DNA of 64,000 nt from Clostridia bacterium (GCA_910576325.1 CAJTIM010000006.1:157810-221809); one strand, 5' to 3'; counted from the stretch's first letter, positions 17,633 to 25,907 are shown. The notes: generated by a model from the letters alone, not told the origin. Numbers and translations are program-made.

Positions 17633-17968
17633 TTATCTGCTGAATATTTTAAGAAGTTCCTTTATACGCATACGCCTTTTTACGATGCCCAGTCCATCAA
17701 GAACCTGTATGCTGTCCACAAACCCCTGATAATACGCCCGCTGTTCCTCCTTGTAATGGGCATGATCCACCGTATCCATATAGTCCTCTAAAAACTCCCT
17801 GTCCTCCTTTGACAGCTTGGAAAGATATGCTTCAAATGCCTTCTGCTTCTTTTTCAGTTCCCGGCTGGCTGCTTTTGCTTCCTCTGTCTGGACGGAATAC
17901 TCCCTGTCCTCTGTTTCGCTGCGCAGCTCCTCAAAAACACCTGCCAATGTTTCAAAAACTTCATTCAT
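17633..17968 (-). CDS. Unknown helical protein of the ICE
   Basis: 111-residue protein from the ATG at 17968, after AGGTGG; an in-frame GTG lies 12 nt upstream. It is charged and almost wholly helical (SRELKKKQKAFEAYLSKLSKEDREFLEDYM), with no membrane segment. I do not recognise a named family, though proteins of this look are common beside XRE genes in Lachnospiraceae elements. It is divergent from the XRE gene at 18148. Confidence 0.6.
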   Translation of the reverse strand: MNEVFETLAGVFEELRSETEDREYSVQTEEAKAASRELKKKQKAFEAYLSKLSKEDREFLEDYMDTVDHAHYKEEQRAYYQGFVDSIQVLDGLGIVKRRMRIKELLKIFSR

Positions 17969-18062
17969 GTTTGTTTCCACCTTTCTCTGCTAAAAATAAT
18001 ATTGCATTTTACAGGCAGTATTATCAATCCCTAACTTTCCTTTCACAAGATAATCTCTCCGC

Positions 18063-18132
18063 ACTTCATCTTTAGAAGTATATTATCAACAATATTTCGT
18101 AAAATCAATAATAAAGGACTTCATCTTTAGAA
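18063..18132. repeat. Two 15-bp direct repeats in a divergent promoter region
   Basis: ACTTCATCTTTAGAA occurs at 18063-18077 and again at 18118-18132, 55 nt apart, between divergent genes. The second copy ends 15 nt before the XRE start. They are candidate operators for that XRE protein. Confidence 0.65.
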
Positions 18133-18147
18133 AGTTGGTGGTAGGAT

Positions 18148-18405
18148 ATTAAAATCTATTGGAACAAAGAAAGCAACTCCAAAAACCTAATCGGTCAAAG
18201 GGTTATGGAACTGCGGACGGAAAGAAAGCTATCCCAGAAAGCTCTTGCCGAACAGCTCCAGCTTGCCGGATATGAATTTAGCGACCTGACTGTTTTACGG
18301 ATTGAAAAGGGAACAAGGTTTGTCCCGGATTATGAAGTGGTAGCTCTGGCAGAGTTCTTCCATGTATCCTGTGAATACCTCTTAGGTGTACAGGACAAAA
18401 AATAA
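18148..18405 (+). CDS. XRE-family regulator, probable ATT start
   Basis: About 85 residues. The helix-turn-helix spans NLIGQRVMELRTERKLSQKA and ALAEQLQLAGYEFSDLTVLR, and is followed by EYLLGVQ, as in many short XRE repressors. The only in-frame ATG (18205) would cut the first helix. The conserved NxIGxRV portion lies upstream in frame, back to an ATT at 18148 that follows GGTGGTAGG; a TAG bounds the frame at 18142. I therefore propose a rare ATT start. Confidence 0.72.
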   Translation: MKIYWNKESNSKNLIGQRVMELRTERKLSQKALAEQLQLAGYEFSDLTVLRIEKGTRFVPDYEVVALAEFFHVSCEYLLGVQDKK

Positions 18406-18440
18406 GCAGCAATCTGTTGTTGTATCACAGACTGCTGCTT
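18404..18440. terminator. Bidirectional terminator between XRE and winged-helix genes
   Basis: AAGCAGCA pairs with TGCTGCTT, extended by TCTG/CAGA, with A and T runs outside. It overlaps the stop codons of both converging genes. Confidence 0.8.
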
Positions 18441-18886
18441 AAATTTTTGTTAAACCGATAGCCAATGCCCCATACGGTCTGTATGTAAAGCGGCTTGCCC
18501 GGATTATCCTCTATTTTCTCCCTTATATGGCGGATATGGCTCATAACAATATTGTAATCGCCGGAATATGGTTCCTGCCAGACAATATCATAAATCTGCT
18601 CTTTGCTGAATACACGCCCCCTATTTTTAGCAAGTAACAAAAGTATTTCAAATTCTATTTTTGTCAGAGCAACTTCATTTCCTTTTAAAAGCACCTGATA
18701 CCTCTCTGGAATAATTGTCAGTCCTTCAAAAGATAATCGCTCTGAATCTGCTCTTTCACAAGGCACTTGGTTTACTTGGTATCCACTTTCAGACAACAGA
18801 TGCACCAACTTTCTATACAGTTCCTCATCTGTATTGTCTAAATGGAGGAAAAACACCTCACCCAACGTATCACCCCCAACACTCAT
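18425..18886 (-). CDS. Receiver-less OmpR-type winged-helix protein
   Basis: 153-residue protein from MSVGGDTLGEVFFLHLDNTD. Residues 60-150 are a complete OmpR/PhoB DNA-binding domain (LTKIEFEILLLLAKNRGRVF; then a final QTVWGIGYRFNKN). The first 55 residues are too short and lack the Asp and Lys of a receiver domain. It begins 10 nt after the histidine kinase stop, so it belongs to the cassette. It may bind the same promoters as the full response regulator without being phosphorylated. Confidence 0.8.
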   Translation of the reverse strand: MSVGGDTLGEVFFLHLDNTDEELYRKLVHLLSESGYQVNQVPCERADSERLSFEGLTIIPERYQVLLKGNEVALTKIEFEILLLLAKNRGRVFSKEQIYDIVWQEPYSGDYNIVMSHIRHIREKIEDNPGKPLYIQTVWGIGYRFNKNLSSSL

Positions 18887-18896
18887 TATAGGTGTT

Positions 18897-19790
18897 TTAT
18901 GCCCTACATAATAATAAATTAACAATTAACTTGTTATCTTCTAAACTGGCTGAAACACCACCCTTCATTTTTTCTGAAAGTAATTTCACGATATATAACC
19001 CCAATCCTGAATTAGATTGACTGCGTGATAAATCGGCTGTATAAAACTTTTCAAACAGCTTTTCAATCTCTAGCTCATCTCTATATCCTTCCTCTATCAA
19101 ATTTTGAAATCTAACCTCTACCATATCTGTATTTACGATTTCAACCTCAAATTTCTTTATACCATATCGTATTGCATTCGAAGTCAAATTCGTAATAATA
19201 CGTCTGAGCATAATTTCATCTGCCATTACATAAGTTGCTGTATTTAAAGACCGGACATTCGGAATGATTCCTTTCTCTTCAAATTGTTCTGTGAAAGACA
19301 GTACAGTATCCGCTAATATATTATCCAGATTTACTTTAATCAAGACTGGAGCATTACTCTCATCTTCCAAAAGCGAAATACTATAAAAGTCATTGATAAG
19401 TGTTTGTAAATACTTGCCTCTTGATATGGAAATTTCTAAATACTCTTTTTGCTCATCCGTTAAACAAGTCTTCTGCAACAGTTGTAAATATCCTGTCATA
19501 GATGTAAGTGGTGTTCGCAAATCATGAGAAATATTTGAAATGGATTCCTTTAAATGTTTTTCCTTTTTTAAAATTGAAGATTTAATATCCCTTTGATAAG
19601 CCTGATGACGGTTAATCTCAGCGGCAAGTTCTGTTAAATCCTTATCTATAAAAGCAACCTCTATTAGTTTTTCTACACCTGTGGAACATTCTTGTAATTG
19701 CTCTCGTACACAGCGTATTTCTCTTTTCAGGAGAAAAAGGGAAATAGCAAGACCAATACACAAAACAACTAATATAATAATGATTGACAT
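18897..19790 (-). CDS. Membrane sensor histidine kinase
   Basis: 297-residue kinase. One transmembrane helix (residues 3-21) and almost no extracellular part; then HisKA with His89 in SNISHDLRTPLTSM and a HATPase domain ending in SNSGLGLYIVKLLSEKMKGG. Kinases with so little external sequence often sense through a partner ABC transporter, which is encoded just upstream here. It pairs with the response regulator at 21567. Confidence 0.92.
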   Translation of the reverse strand: MSIIIILVVLCIGLAISLFLLKREIRCVREQLQECSTGVEKLIEVAFIDKDLTELAAEINRHQAYQRDIKSSILKKEKHLKESISNISHDLRTPLTSMTGYLQLLQKTCLTDEQKEYLEISISRGKYLQTLINDFYSISLLEDESNAPVLIKVNLDNILADTVLSFTEQFEEKGIIPNVRSLNTATYVMADEIMLRRIITNLTSNAIRYGIKKFEVEIVNTDMVEVRFQNLIEEGYRDELEIEKLFEKFYTADLSRSQSNSGLGLYIVKLLSEKMKGGVSASLEDNKLIVNLLLCRA

Positions 19791-19809
19791 ACTATCCCCC
19801 CACTTTTTA

Positions 19810-20562
19810 TTATTTTATTTCCGTATTAGAGAAAAAGTAACCACTTAAAGTAATCGAAATAAAAATTGTAATGCAGGACGATAGAAATACAATCAATATA
19901 GTAGATATCGAAAGGTTATCGTTTACAATATACTTTAGCTGTGACAATGTGGAATACTCAAATAATCTCCCCACCAAATCAATCTTTTTTCCAATCGTGC
20001 TGTCTATAACTGAAAAAAGTATGGGAAAAGCAAAGCATACACATATTGTTTTGGGAATATCCTTACATAAAAAGGCAAAGCATACATAAATACTTGCTGT
20101 TCCTATATTTAAAACAATTCCCAAAAAAGAAACACGAAGAAGGTATAAAACCTCCTGCATATTAAATAAATCTCCCCACCCAAATTTTATCGTGTGAATC
20201 AGGCACACTGTAACCGGATATAATAACATGATAAAACCTGCGCTAATACAAAATACAAACGCTTTAGAAAAAATAATGTCTAAACGTCTATGCCCTTTAG
20301 ATAGCTCCGCCTGTATTGTTCTATTAGAAAAATCTGAACCGATATAAAACCCCGAAAAAGCAGCAATCACAAATAACATAAAAATATCCTGAAAAGCATT
20401 TGCAAAGCTATCTCTGCCCCTTACTGGATTTCCCGGCTCTGTTAATAAATTTATCTCCGAATACGCACTGAAAGCAGAAATTGCCATCACAACCATAACT
20501 AAAACAATAATTATTTTCTGCCGTCTAAGTTTAAAAAGTTCTGTCTTTATTAAGTTAAACAT
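19810..20562 (-). CDS. ABC-2 type permease (peptide/antibiotic export or immunity)
   Basis: 250-residue membrane protein with about six transmembrane segments, starting MFNLIKTELFKLRRQKIIIV, a pattern typical of ABC-2 permeases of the BcrB/LanE type. It overlaps the ATPase gene by 8 nt. With the two-component system it forms a probable antimicrobial-peptide response and immunity unit; the substrate is unknown. Confidence 0.87.
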   Translation of the reverse strand: MFNLIKTELFKLRRQKIIIVLVMVVMAISAFSAYSEINLLTEPGNPVRGRDSFANAFQDIFMLFVIAAFSGFYIGSDFSNRTIQAELSKGHRRLDIIFSKAFVFCISAGFIMLLYPVTVCLIHTIKFGWGDLFNMQEVLYLLRVSFLGIVLNIGTASIYVCFAFLCKDIPKTICVCFAFPILFSVIDSTIGKKIDLVGRLFEYSTLSQLKYIVNDNLSISTILIVFLSSCITIFISITLSGYFFSNTEIK

Positions 20563-21478
20563 TTCCCATTCCCCCTATGGTATTGATAAAATAGTCTTCC
20601 AGATTATCCCCTGCTAATCCTATATTTTTAATAGACAGTTTCTGTTCATTTAAGGCAAGAATCACCTTTTGCATATCATCAATATAATCATATAATTGTA
20701 TTGACTGATCTGGCATAACTTTATAATTCCTTGTATTCAAAACACGTTCCAGTGCCATTGCCGCCCTTGAAACATCATCCACAAGTATAAATATATGTTT
20801 TTTACAACATTCGTCTAACCGCTCTTTTGAAATTTCTTTTATAATTTTTCCATGATGAAGAAAAATATAATTTGTTGCAAGCTGATAAAGCTCACTCAAA
20901 ATATGACTTGATACCAATATGGTTAATTGTTTCTCATAGGCAAGTTTTTTTAGTAGTTCTCGGATTTCTACCATACTGACCGGATCTAATCCGTTTGTCG
21001 GCTCGTCAAGCATTAAAAATTCCGGCTCCCCCAATAATGTAGCTGCAATCCCTAACCGCTGTTTCATACCTAATGAAAAGTTCTGTACCTTTTTCTTTCC
21101 AGTATCATGAAGTCCCACAATTTTCAGACAATCTTCAACTACATTTTTATTCGGTATACCCTGTGCAATCCTCATAGCTTCTAAATTATCACGAGCTGTC
21201 ATATATGGGTAAAGAGCTGGATATTCTATCATGCACCCCATACGCTTTCTTTGTTTTTCCAATTCTTTTTTCTGTGTTTTCCCAAATAATATAATATCTC
21301 CGCTGTCCGGCAAAGACAATCCGGAAACCAATCGCATAAACGTAGTCTTGCCAGCTCCGTTTTGACCGATAAACCCATAGATACGCCCTTTTTGAATCGT
21401 TATATCTACATGGTCAAGTGCTACCATATTCGCATATTTTTTTGTAAGCCCTATCGTCTGTAAAATATAATCATTCAC
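20555..21478 (-). CDS. ABC transporter ATP-binding protein (BcrA-like)
   Basis: 307-residue ATPase. Walker A GQNGAGKTTF, signature NFSLGMKQRLGIA, and Walker B FLMLDEPTNGLDP are intact. A C-terminal extension (residues 220-300) is typical of BcrA and lantibiotic immunity ATPases. It works with the permease encoded by the next gene. Confidence 0.93.
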   Translation of the reverse strand: MNDYILQTIGLTKKYANMVALDHVDITIQKGRIYGFIGQNGAGKTTFMRLVSGLSLPDSGDIILFGKTQKKELEKQRKRMGCMIEYPALYPYMTARDNLEAMRIAQGIPNKNVVEDCLKIVGLHDTGKKKVQNFSLGMKQRLGIAATLLGEPEFLMLDEPTNGLDPVSMVEIRELLKKLAYEKQLTILVSSHILSELYQLATNYIFLHHGKIIKEISKERLDECCKKHIFILVDDVSRAAMALERVLNTRNYKVMPDQSIQLYDYIDDMQKVILALNEQKLSIKNIGLAGDNLEDYFINTIGGMGNV

Positions 21479-21566
21479 TTTTTCGTTCCCTCCTTTTCTT
21501 TGATAGCATAATTATAAATGCCAAATCTAAAGAAAACCTTACGAAAACTTATCATAAAGCTAAGTA

Positions 21567-22253
21567 TTATTTTGCCAGACGGTAGCCTAATCCCCATAAT
21601 GTTTCTATATATTCCTCATTGGGATTTACCTTTTTCAACTTGTGTCGCAAGCGGCTGATATGGACATTTAAAGTATTGTCATCAATGGTATATTCTTCAT
21701 TCCATATACTTTCAAATAAATTTGCTTTTGAAAAAACCTTTTGCGGTTGTAATAAGAATAGTTCCAATATTTTCATTTCTGTTGCTGTCAAAGTAATTTC
21801 CTGTCCGTCCACATACACTTGCTTTGCAGCCTTATCAAACTCTATATCTTTAAACACTAATTTTTGACTTTGATCAACTACATTCAACTGATTCCGGCGC
21901 AAATTTGCTTCTATTCTGGCAATCACCTCATCAATATCAAATGGTTTCGTTATATAATCATCTGCGCCAAGTCGAAGCAAATCTATCTTACTTTGTGTGG
22001 TTTCCTTTGCTGATATAACAAGCACAGGAATATTCGAGAATGTCCTTAATTCTTTCAGCAAGGCATCTCCACTTTTATATGGCAACATAATATCCAACAA
22101 CACCATTTCAAATTCTTCATTTTTTAACATCTCCAGTCCATGTATTCCTGTATAAGCTGATTTTGATAAATAGCCATTACTTCTTAATGACTGACACAGC
22201 AAATGGTTAATTTCTTTGTCATCCTCTATAACTAATATGTTATTATTTGCCAT
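21567..22253 (-). CDS. OmpR-family response regulator
   Basis: 228-residue regulator from MANNNILVIEDDKEINHLLC. The receiver has Asp54 in VLLDIMLPYKSG and the acidic pocket EDD at 10-12; the winged helix ends in IETLWGLGYRLAK. The start at 22253 is preferred to the in-frame ATG at 22277, which lies inside the upstream gene. It is followed by the ABC and kinase genes in one direction. Confidence 0.92.
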   Translation of the reverse strand: MANNNILVIEDDKEINHLLCQSLRSNGYLSKSAYTGIHGLEMLKNEEFEMVLLDIMLPYKSGDALLKELRTFSNIPVLVISAKETTQSKIDLLRLGADDYITKPFDIDEVIARIEANLRRNQLNVVDQSQKLVFKDIEFDKAAKQVYVDGQEITLTATEMKILELFLLQPQKVFSKANLFESIWNEEYTIDDNTLNVHISRLRHKLKKVNPNEEYIETLWGLGYRLAK

Positions 22254-22255
22254 AA

Positions 22256-22438
22256 TTATTTTTCCTTTCCAACGCATCTGCGTTTATCAACGGGCTTTTC
22301 CGCATTTCTAGGTATCAACCACATTCTTCCAACCTTCATTAAATCAGGTACTCTTTCCTCAGAGCACAATTTTTGTATTCTTCGTTCAGATATTCCCCAT
22401 TTTTTCGATGCTTCCTGCACAGTCATATACTCAAACAC
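22256..22438 (-). CDS. Small helix-turn-helix (excisionase-like) protein leading the cassette
   Basis: 60-residue protein: FEYMTVQEASKKWGISERRI and LCSEERVPDLMKVGRMWLIP form a MerR/excisionase-type DNA-binding domain. It starts with GTG at 22438, placed 5 nt after AGGGG; an ATG lies four codons in. It is the first gene of the regulator-transporter transcript and directly follows a strong promoter. Confidence 0.78.
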   Translation of the reverse strand: MFEYMTVQEASKKWGISERRIQKLCSEERVPDLMKVGRMWLIPRNAEKPVDKRRCVGKEK

Positions 22439-22469
22439 TATTACCCCTCCCTTTAGCCTTACTTTATAT

Positions 22470-22498
22470 AGTATAGTCGTTCAAACGAATAATGTCAA
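22470..22498 (-). promoter_or_regulatory. Strong promoter with operator for the regulator-transporter cassette
   Basis: TTGACA (22498-22493) and TATACT (22475-22470) are spaced by exactly 17 nt. The spacer contains the inverted repeat TCGTT-CA-AACGA (22477-22488), a likely operator for the HTH protein or response regulator. Confidence 0.8.
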
Positions 22499-22514
22499 GA
22501 AAAAATCAAAATAT

Positions 22515-22636
22515 CGACACACCCTCCGGGAGTGTCGAAAGACAAGAATAGCAAGCACTGCCCATGTCCGGACACATGGGCGAAATTCCCCATACTTCCC
22601 TACCGTCCGTATGATGAAATTTCCATAGGGAAGTAT
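22515..22636 (+). other. Candidate origin of transfer (oriT)
   Basis: Three consecutive inverted repeats lie upstream of mobC and the relaxase: CGACAC/GTGTCG (22515-22537), GCCCATGT/ACATGGGC (22560-22581) and ATACTTCCCTA/TAGGGAAGTAT (22592-22636). Hairpins just before the mob operon are typical of oriT regions. The nic site cannot be read with confidence. 22637-22823 shows no other gene. Confidence 0.6.
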
Positions 22637-22823
22637 CCCTAACCCTCTTTGGTTTTCTTTGCGTTTTTCTCCGCAAGTCCTTGACCTTCCCCCGCAGATT
22701 TGCTACAATAACACATGGATAATTCTATCCAAAACAACTGAACAGACACGAAACCAGACTGTTGTAAACCGGACAAGTTACAGCAGTTTTTTTATGCCCA
22801 AATTTAGAAAGGACGATGTAAAA

Positions 22824-23165
22824 ATGGCAAACAGGACACGCACCAACCGGAATGAATTTCACTTGAATGACAAGGAGCAGTACATCCTTGACGAGAAGTT
22901 TAAGCTGTCCGGCATGAAAAGCAAATCGGCTTTTATCCGGAAGCTGATTCTATACGGATATGTCTATGACGTGGATTACAGTTTTTTACGGGAATACAAT
23001 ACGGAGCTTGGACGGATCAGTTCAAGTCTGAACCAGATTGCGAAAAGAATTAACAGCACAAATCACATCTATCAGGAAGATATGGACGAAGTAAAGGAGT
23101 TGATGAAACAGGTATGGCAATCACAAAAATCCATGCTATCACAGCAACCGTTGATAAAGCGGTAG
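22824..23165 (+). CDS. MobC-like relaxosome accessory protein
   Basis: 113-residue protein starting MANRTRTNRNEFHLNDKEQY at 22824, after AAAGGA. An N-terminal ribbon-helix-helix-like region (EFHLNDKEQYILDEKFKLSG) precedes the MobC motif LGRISSSLNQIAKRINSTNH. MobC proteins bind oriT and help the relaxase nick. The end overlaps the relaxase start by 52 nt. Confidence 0.88.
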   Translation: MANRTRTNRNEFHLNDKEQYILDEKFKLSGMKSKSAFIRKLILYGYVYDVDYSFLREYNTELGRISSSLNQIAKRINSTNHIYQEDMDEVKELMKQVWQSQKSMLSQQPLIKR

Positions 23166-24487
23166 CCTACATATGCAACCCGGACAAAACAGACGGAAGC
23201 ATCTACATTTCTTCTTACGCCTGTGCGCCGGAAACCGCAGCAATTGACTTCAAATATACCTTAGACCACTGTCGGGAAAACAGCCCCAATAAAGCCTATC
23301 ATCTGATACAGGCTTTTGCTCCCGGTGAGGTCAGCTTTGACGAAGCGCACCAGATCGGGAAGGAACTTGCGGACAAGGTTTTAGAGGGGAAATATTCTTA
23401 TGTTGTCACTACCCACATTGATAAAGGTCACGTCCATAACCATATCATTTTCTGTGCCGCAGACAACATAGAACATGACAAATACCACGACTGTAAGCAG
23501 ACTTATTACCGCATCAGAAAATTGAGTGACGAGCTGTGCAGCGAGCATAATCTTTCCGTCATTATCCCCGGTGGGGAGCGTGGGAAAAAATACAACGAAT
23601 GGCAGGCGGACAAGAACAGCGCCGCATGGAAAACAGAGATAAGGAAAGACATCAACGCCGCCATAAAATCATCCTCAACTTACGAAGAATTTCTGCTCCT
23701 GATGCGGGCAAAAGGCTATGAGATAAAAGGAGAAACTTTTGGGGAAGATGCCCTCAAATTTATCTCCTTCCGTCCACTCGGCAAAGACCGTTTTGTGCGT
23801 GGCAGCATCAAGTCACTCGGAAAGGAATACACAAAGGAGCGCATCAAAGAACGGATTGAACTGAAACGGGAACGGAAGGCAGTTATCCCGAAAAGGGATT
23901 ACGCAAATAAGAGATTGATTGACACCTCTGATGAGAAATTCCAGAACAGTCCGGGGCTGCAGAGGTGGGCGGCGGTAGAGAATTTAAAGATTGCGGCACA
24001 GGCATATAATGAAGCTGGCTCTATAAAAGAACTGGAACAGAAAATCGCCACCACAGCCGCCACCGGGAAGGAAGCAAAGCAGACTGTCCGCAAGCTGGAG
24101 AACCGCATCAAAGACCTTGCGGAAATCATCAAATATGCGGAGCAGTACAAGGCAAATAAAGCGTATCATACCGCCTATAAGAAGTCCAAAAATCCCGACG
24201 CTTATTTCCGTAAGCATGAGAGCCAGATCATCCTTTATGGCGGCGCAAGGCGTATGCTGGAGCAGACGGGCATCCCCTTAAAAGGCTTGAACATCGACAA
24301 GCTGAAAGCGGAGTATCAGGAGCTGACCGCACAGAAAAAAGAACTGACCGCCACATACAAAAACTGTGAAAAAGAGCTAAAATCTCTGAACCGGAAACTG
24401 GAGAACCTGAACCAGTATTTAGGGCGCACAGAACCGCCAAAAAACGCACAGGAACAACCAGACCGGGATAATAACCCTGCCCGGTAA
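23114..24487 (+). CDS. MobA/MobL-type relaxase
   Basis: 457-residue relaxase that nicks oriT and leads the strand into the recipient. The metal-binding histidine triad is in HIDKGHVHNHIIF (His101-His110). An upstream region with the putative catalytic Tyr (residues 13-40, AVAYICNPDK) fits the MOBP-like family of Tn1549-type elements. Residues 300-440 form coiled coils. It overlaps mobC. Confidence 0.92.
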   Translation: MAITKIHAITATVDKAVAYICNPDKTDGSIYISSYACAPETAAIDFKYTLDHCRENSPNKAYHLIQAFAPGEVSFDEAHQIGKELADKVLEGKYSYVVTTHIDKGHVHNHIIFCAADNIEHDKYHDCKQTYYRIRKLSDELCSEHNLSVIIPGGERGKKYNEWQADKNSAAWKTEIRKDINAAIKSSSTYEEFLLLMRAKGYEIKGETFGEDALKFISFRPLGKDRFVRGSIKSLGKEYTKERIKERIELKRERKAVIPKRDYANKRLIDTSDEKFQNSPGLQRWAAVENLKIAAQAYNEAGSIKELEQKIATTAATGKEAKQTVRKLENRIKDLAEIIKYAEQYKANKAYHTAYKKSKNPDAYFRKHESQIILYGGARRMLEQTGIPLKGLNIDKLKAEYQELTAQKKELTATYKNCEKELKSLNRKLENLNQYLGRTEPPKNAQEQPDRDNNPAR

Positions 24488-24527
24488 TATCCAGCCCCGA
24501 AAAGGCTTTAAAAGCAAAAAAAGCATC

Positions 24528-24667
24528 GTGGACAGTGTGCATAACTCCCCATTCCGCTATGGACAACACTGTTTGCAGGATGTGGAAAAGCAAAAGCAGC
24601 TTTCCCACATCCTGCAAACAGTGTTGCCCACAGCTCCATAAGACAGGGAGTTATACACACTGCCCAC
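24528..24667. repeat. 140-bp imperfect palindrome with DnaA-box-like sites
   Basis: Outer arms of 22 nt (24528-24549 and 24646-24667) match at 20 positions, and inner arms of about 35 nt (24557-24591 and 24599-24633) match at about 31, leaving a 7-nt loop. Sites fitting TTWTNCACA occur at 24536-24544 (minus), 24581-24589 (minus) and 24651-24659 (plus). It lies just after the relaxase. It could be a replication origin, a single-strand origin or a large terminator. Confidence 0.7.
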
Positions 24668-24819
24668 AATGCCGAAGGCGGCGGAATCCCACCCATTTCT
24701 TCCTACCTTGTTATAAAAAACAAAAAAATTCCTTGCAGACAAGACCATATTCCTGTAATATAGTCTACAAATCCGCAAAAAAATAGGAGCGCCGAAGCAC
24801 CCCCATTTCCTAAACCCTC

Positions 24820-24970
24820 TTGCAAAATTCGCAGTGTTGGTTTATAATCATCTTAGAAGCCGGAGGATTCTAGCATGTCCGACGGTTGTTCAATCGGAAA
24901 CAATAATCAGTTTAAAAAACAAACGGATTACAGGCTATCCCCTATTGGCAGTAGAGGATAGCCTTTTCCG
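24820..24970 (+). ncRNA. Putative antisense RNA antitoxin with promoter and terminator
   Basis: TTGCAA (24820-24825) and TATAAT (24843-24848) are spaced by 17 nt, predicting a start near 24855. The transcript would end at the hairpin AGGCTATCC/GGATAGCCT (24932-24964) with TTTT, just short of the convergent toxin gene stop at 24971. Tail-to-tail placement with a holin-like toxin is the layout of type I modules such as TxpA/RatA. A 28-codon frame (24875-24961, MSDGCSIGNNNQ) with a GGAGG site also lies inside. Confidence 0.6.
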
Positions 24971-25054
24971 TTACTTGCGGTTGTGTTTATTGTCTATGTA
25001 TGTCAAGGCTGCAAAAATCACCAGCACCAACGTAAGCACTTCTAACGTATTCAT
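24971..25054 (-). CDS. Type I holin-like toxin peptide
   Basis: 27 residues: an N-terminal MNTLEVLTLVLVIFAALTYI hydrophobic helix and a charged tail DNKHNRK. This fits the small holin-like toxins (Hol_Tox / TxpA-type) of Firmicutes. AAAGGAGG precedes the ATG by 6 nt. CCTTTC upstream can pair with GAAAGG and hide the ribosome binding site, as in known type I toxins. Confidence 0.78.
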   Translation of the reverse strand: MNTLEVLTLVLVIFAALTYIDNKHNRK

Positions 25055-25125
25055 ACCGACCTCCTTTCCGTTTCCAGAAAGGACAACCGCAGACTATCCC
25101 TACTCGCTCTAATCTGACTAAGAGA

Positions 25126-25131
25126 ATTATA
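25126..25131 (-). promoter_or_regulatory. Predicted extended -10 promoter of the toxin
   Basis: TGCTATAAT on the minus strand (the -10 at 25131-25126) gives a toxin mRNA with a leader of about 65 nt. The -35 region is poor. Confidence 0.55.
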
Positions 25132-25171
25132 GCACGTTATGTCGAATAATGCTATAAAAGATTTGCGTTAA

Positions 25172-25375
25172 TCACTCCGCCGCTTCCAATGCCACCTCTG
25201 CAAATTCCGCATCGCTCATGGCTTCCAGTTTCCCCAAGACCTGTCCGGCAAGCTCCATCATATCGCTGTCCTGTATGTGGGGGATCACGTTCTGTATGTC
25301 TGCAATCATGCCCGTCCTGTCCTGCCCCTCAAACACACACATCAAATTGATTTCTTCCACTGTAAATTTATCCAT
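25172..25375 (-). CDS. Transposon-transfer assisting protein (TTRAP-like)
   Basis: 67-residue acidic protein beginning MDKFTVEEINLMCVFEGQDR and ending LEAMSDAEFAEVALEAAE. Both ends match the small transposon-transfer assisting family (PF14203-like) of Firmicutes conjugative elements; its mechanism is unknown. It overlaps the methyltransferase-like gene upstream by 8 nt. The longer frame to 25498 only reads that gene in another frame. Confidence 0.8.
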   Translation of the reverse strand: MDKFTVEEINLMCVFEGQDRTGMIADIQNVIPHIQDSDMMELAGQVLGKLEAMSDAEFAEVALEAAE

Positions 25376-25907
25376 TAGCTCCCTCTCCTTTTCTATGAAT
25401 TTCCATATAATCAAACTCCAGTTGGTTACTGCATATTCCGCTACAAATATAGCCGCTTTGAAATGGCACTCTTTCGTTTGCTTTTTTCTCCATGCCAATA
25501 TAATTTACTCTTGGGCTGAGCCACAACATTTCCACCCGGTTCTGCTTAAACAGTCGAAATCTTTCTTTATGGTCAAATATGCCCTGAAAGTTAATAAGCA
25601 TTGCAAACGGTTTTCCAATCTCATACAGCCTTTCCAATACCCTGCCTTTTTGACTGTATGGGGGATTGCTGATAATGTAGTCACATTCTGGCACTTCCAT
25701 TAAGAAGAAATCCTGTCCCATTTTTATATGACTATAAATGACTAAAAAGCCATGCTCCGACAACACTTTCACAAACTGGCTGTTCTCCATATCAAAAGGA
25801 CACCATACTGTTGTATTTACCTTCAGCCGCTTCATAATCGGATATACCGCATTGGGAGGTGTCAGATATTCATCATTTTTATTGAACTTATATTGTATCT
25901 GTGCCAT
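25368..25907 (-). CDS. Phage-type DNA N6-adenine methyltransferase-like protein
   Basis: 179-residue protein. The N-terminal DEYLTPPNAVYPIMKRL and the catalytic ISNPPYSQK motif match Dam-like enzymes of phages and mobile elements that lack an obvious target domain. Such enzymes may protect transferred DNA. It follows the 1534-residue protein gene by 4 nt, in the same operon. Confidence 0.72.
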   Translation of the reverse strand: MAQIQYKFNKNDEYLTPPNAVYPIMKRLKVNTTVWCPFDMENSQFVKVLSEHGFLVIYSHIKMGQDFFLMEVPECDYIISNPPYSQKGRVLERLYEIGKPFAMLINFQGIFDHKERFRLFKQNRVEMLWLSPRVNYIGMEKKANERVPFQSGYICSGICSNQLEFDYMEIHRKGEGANG

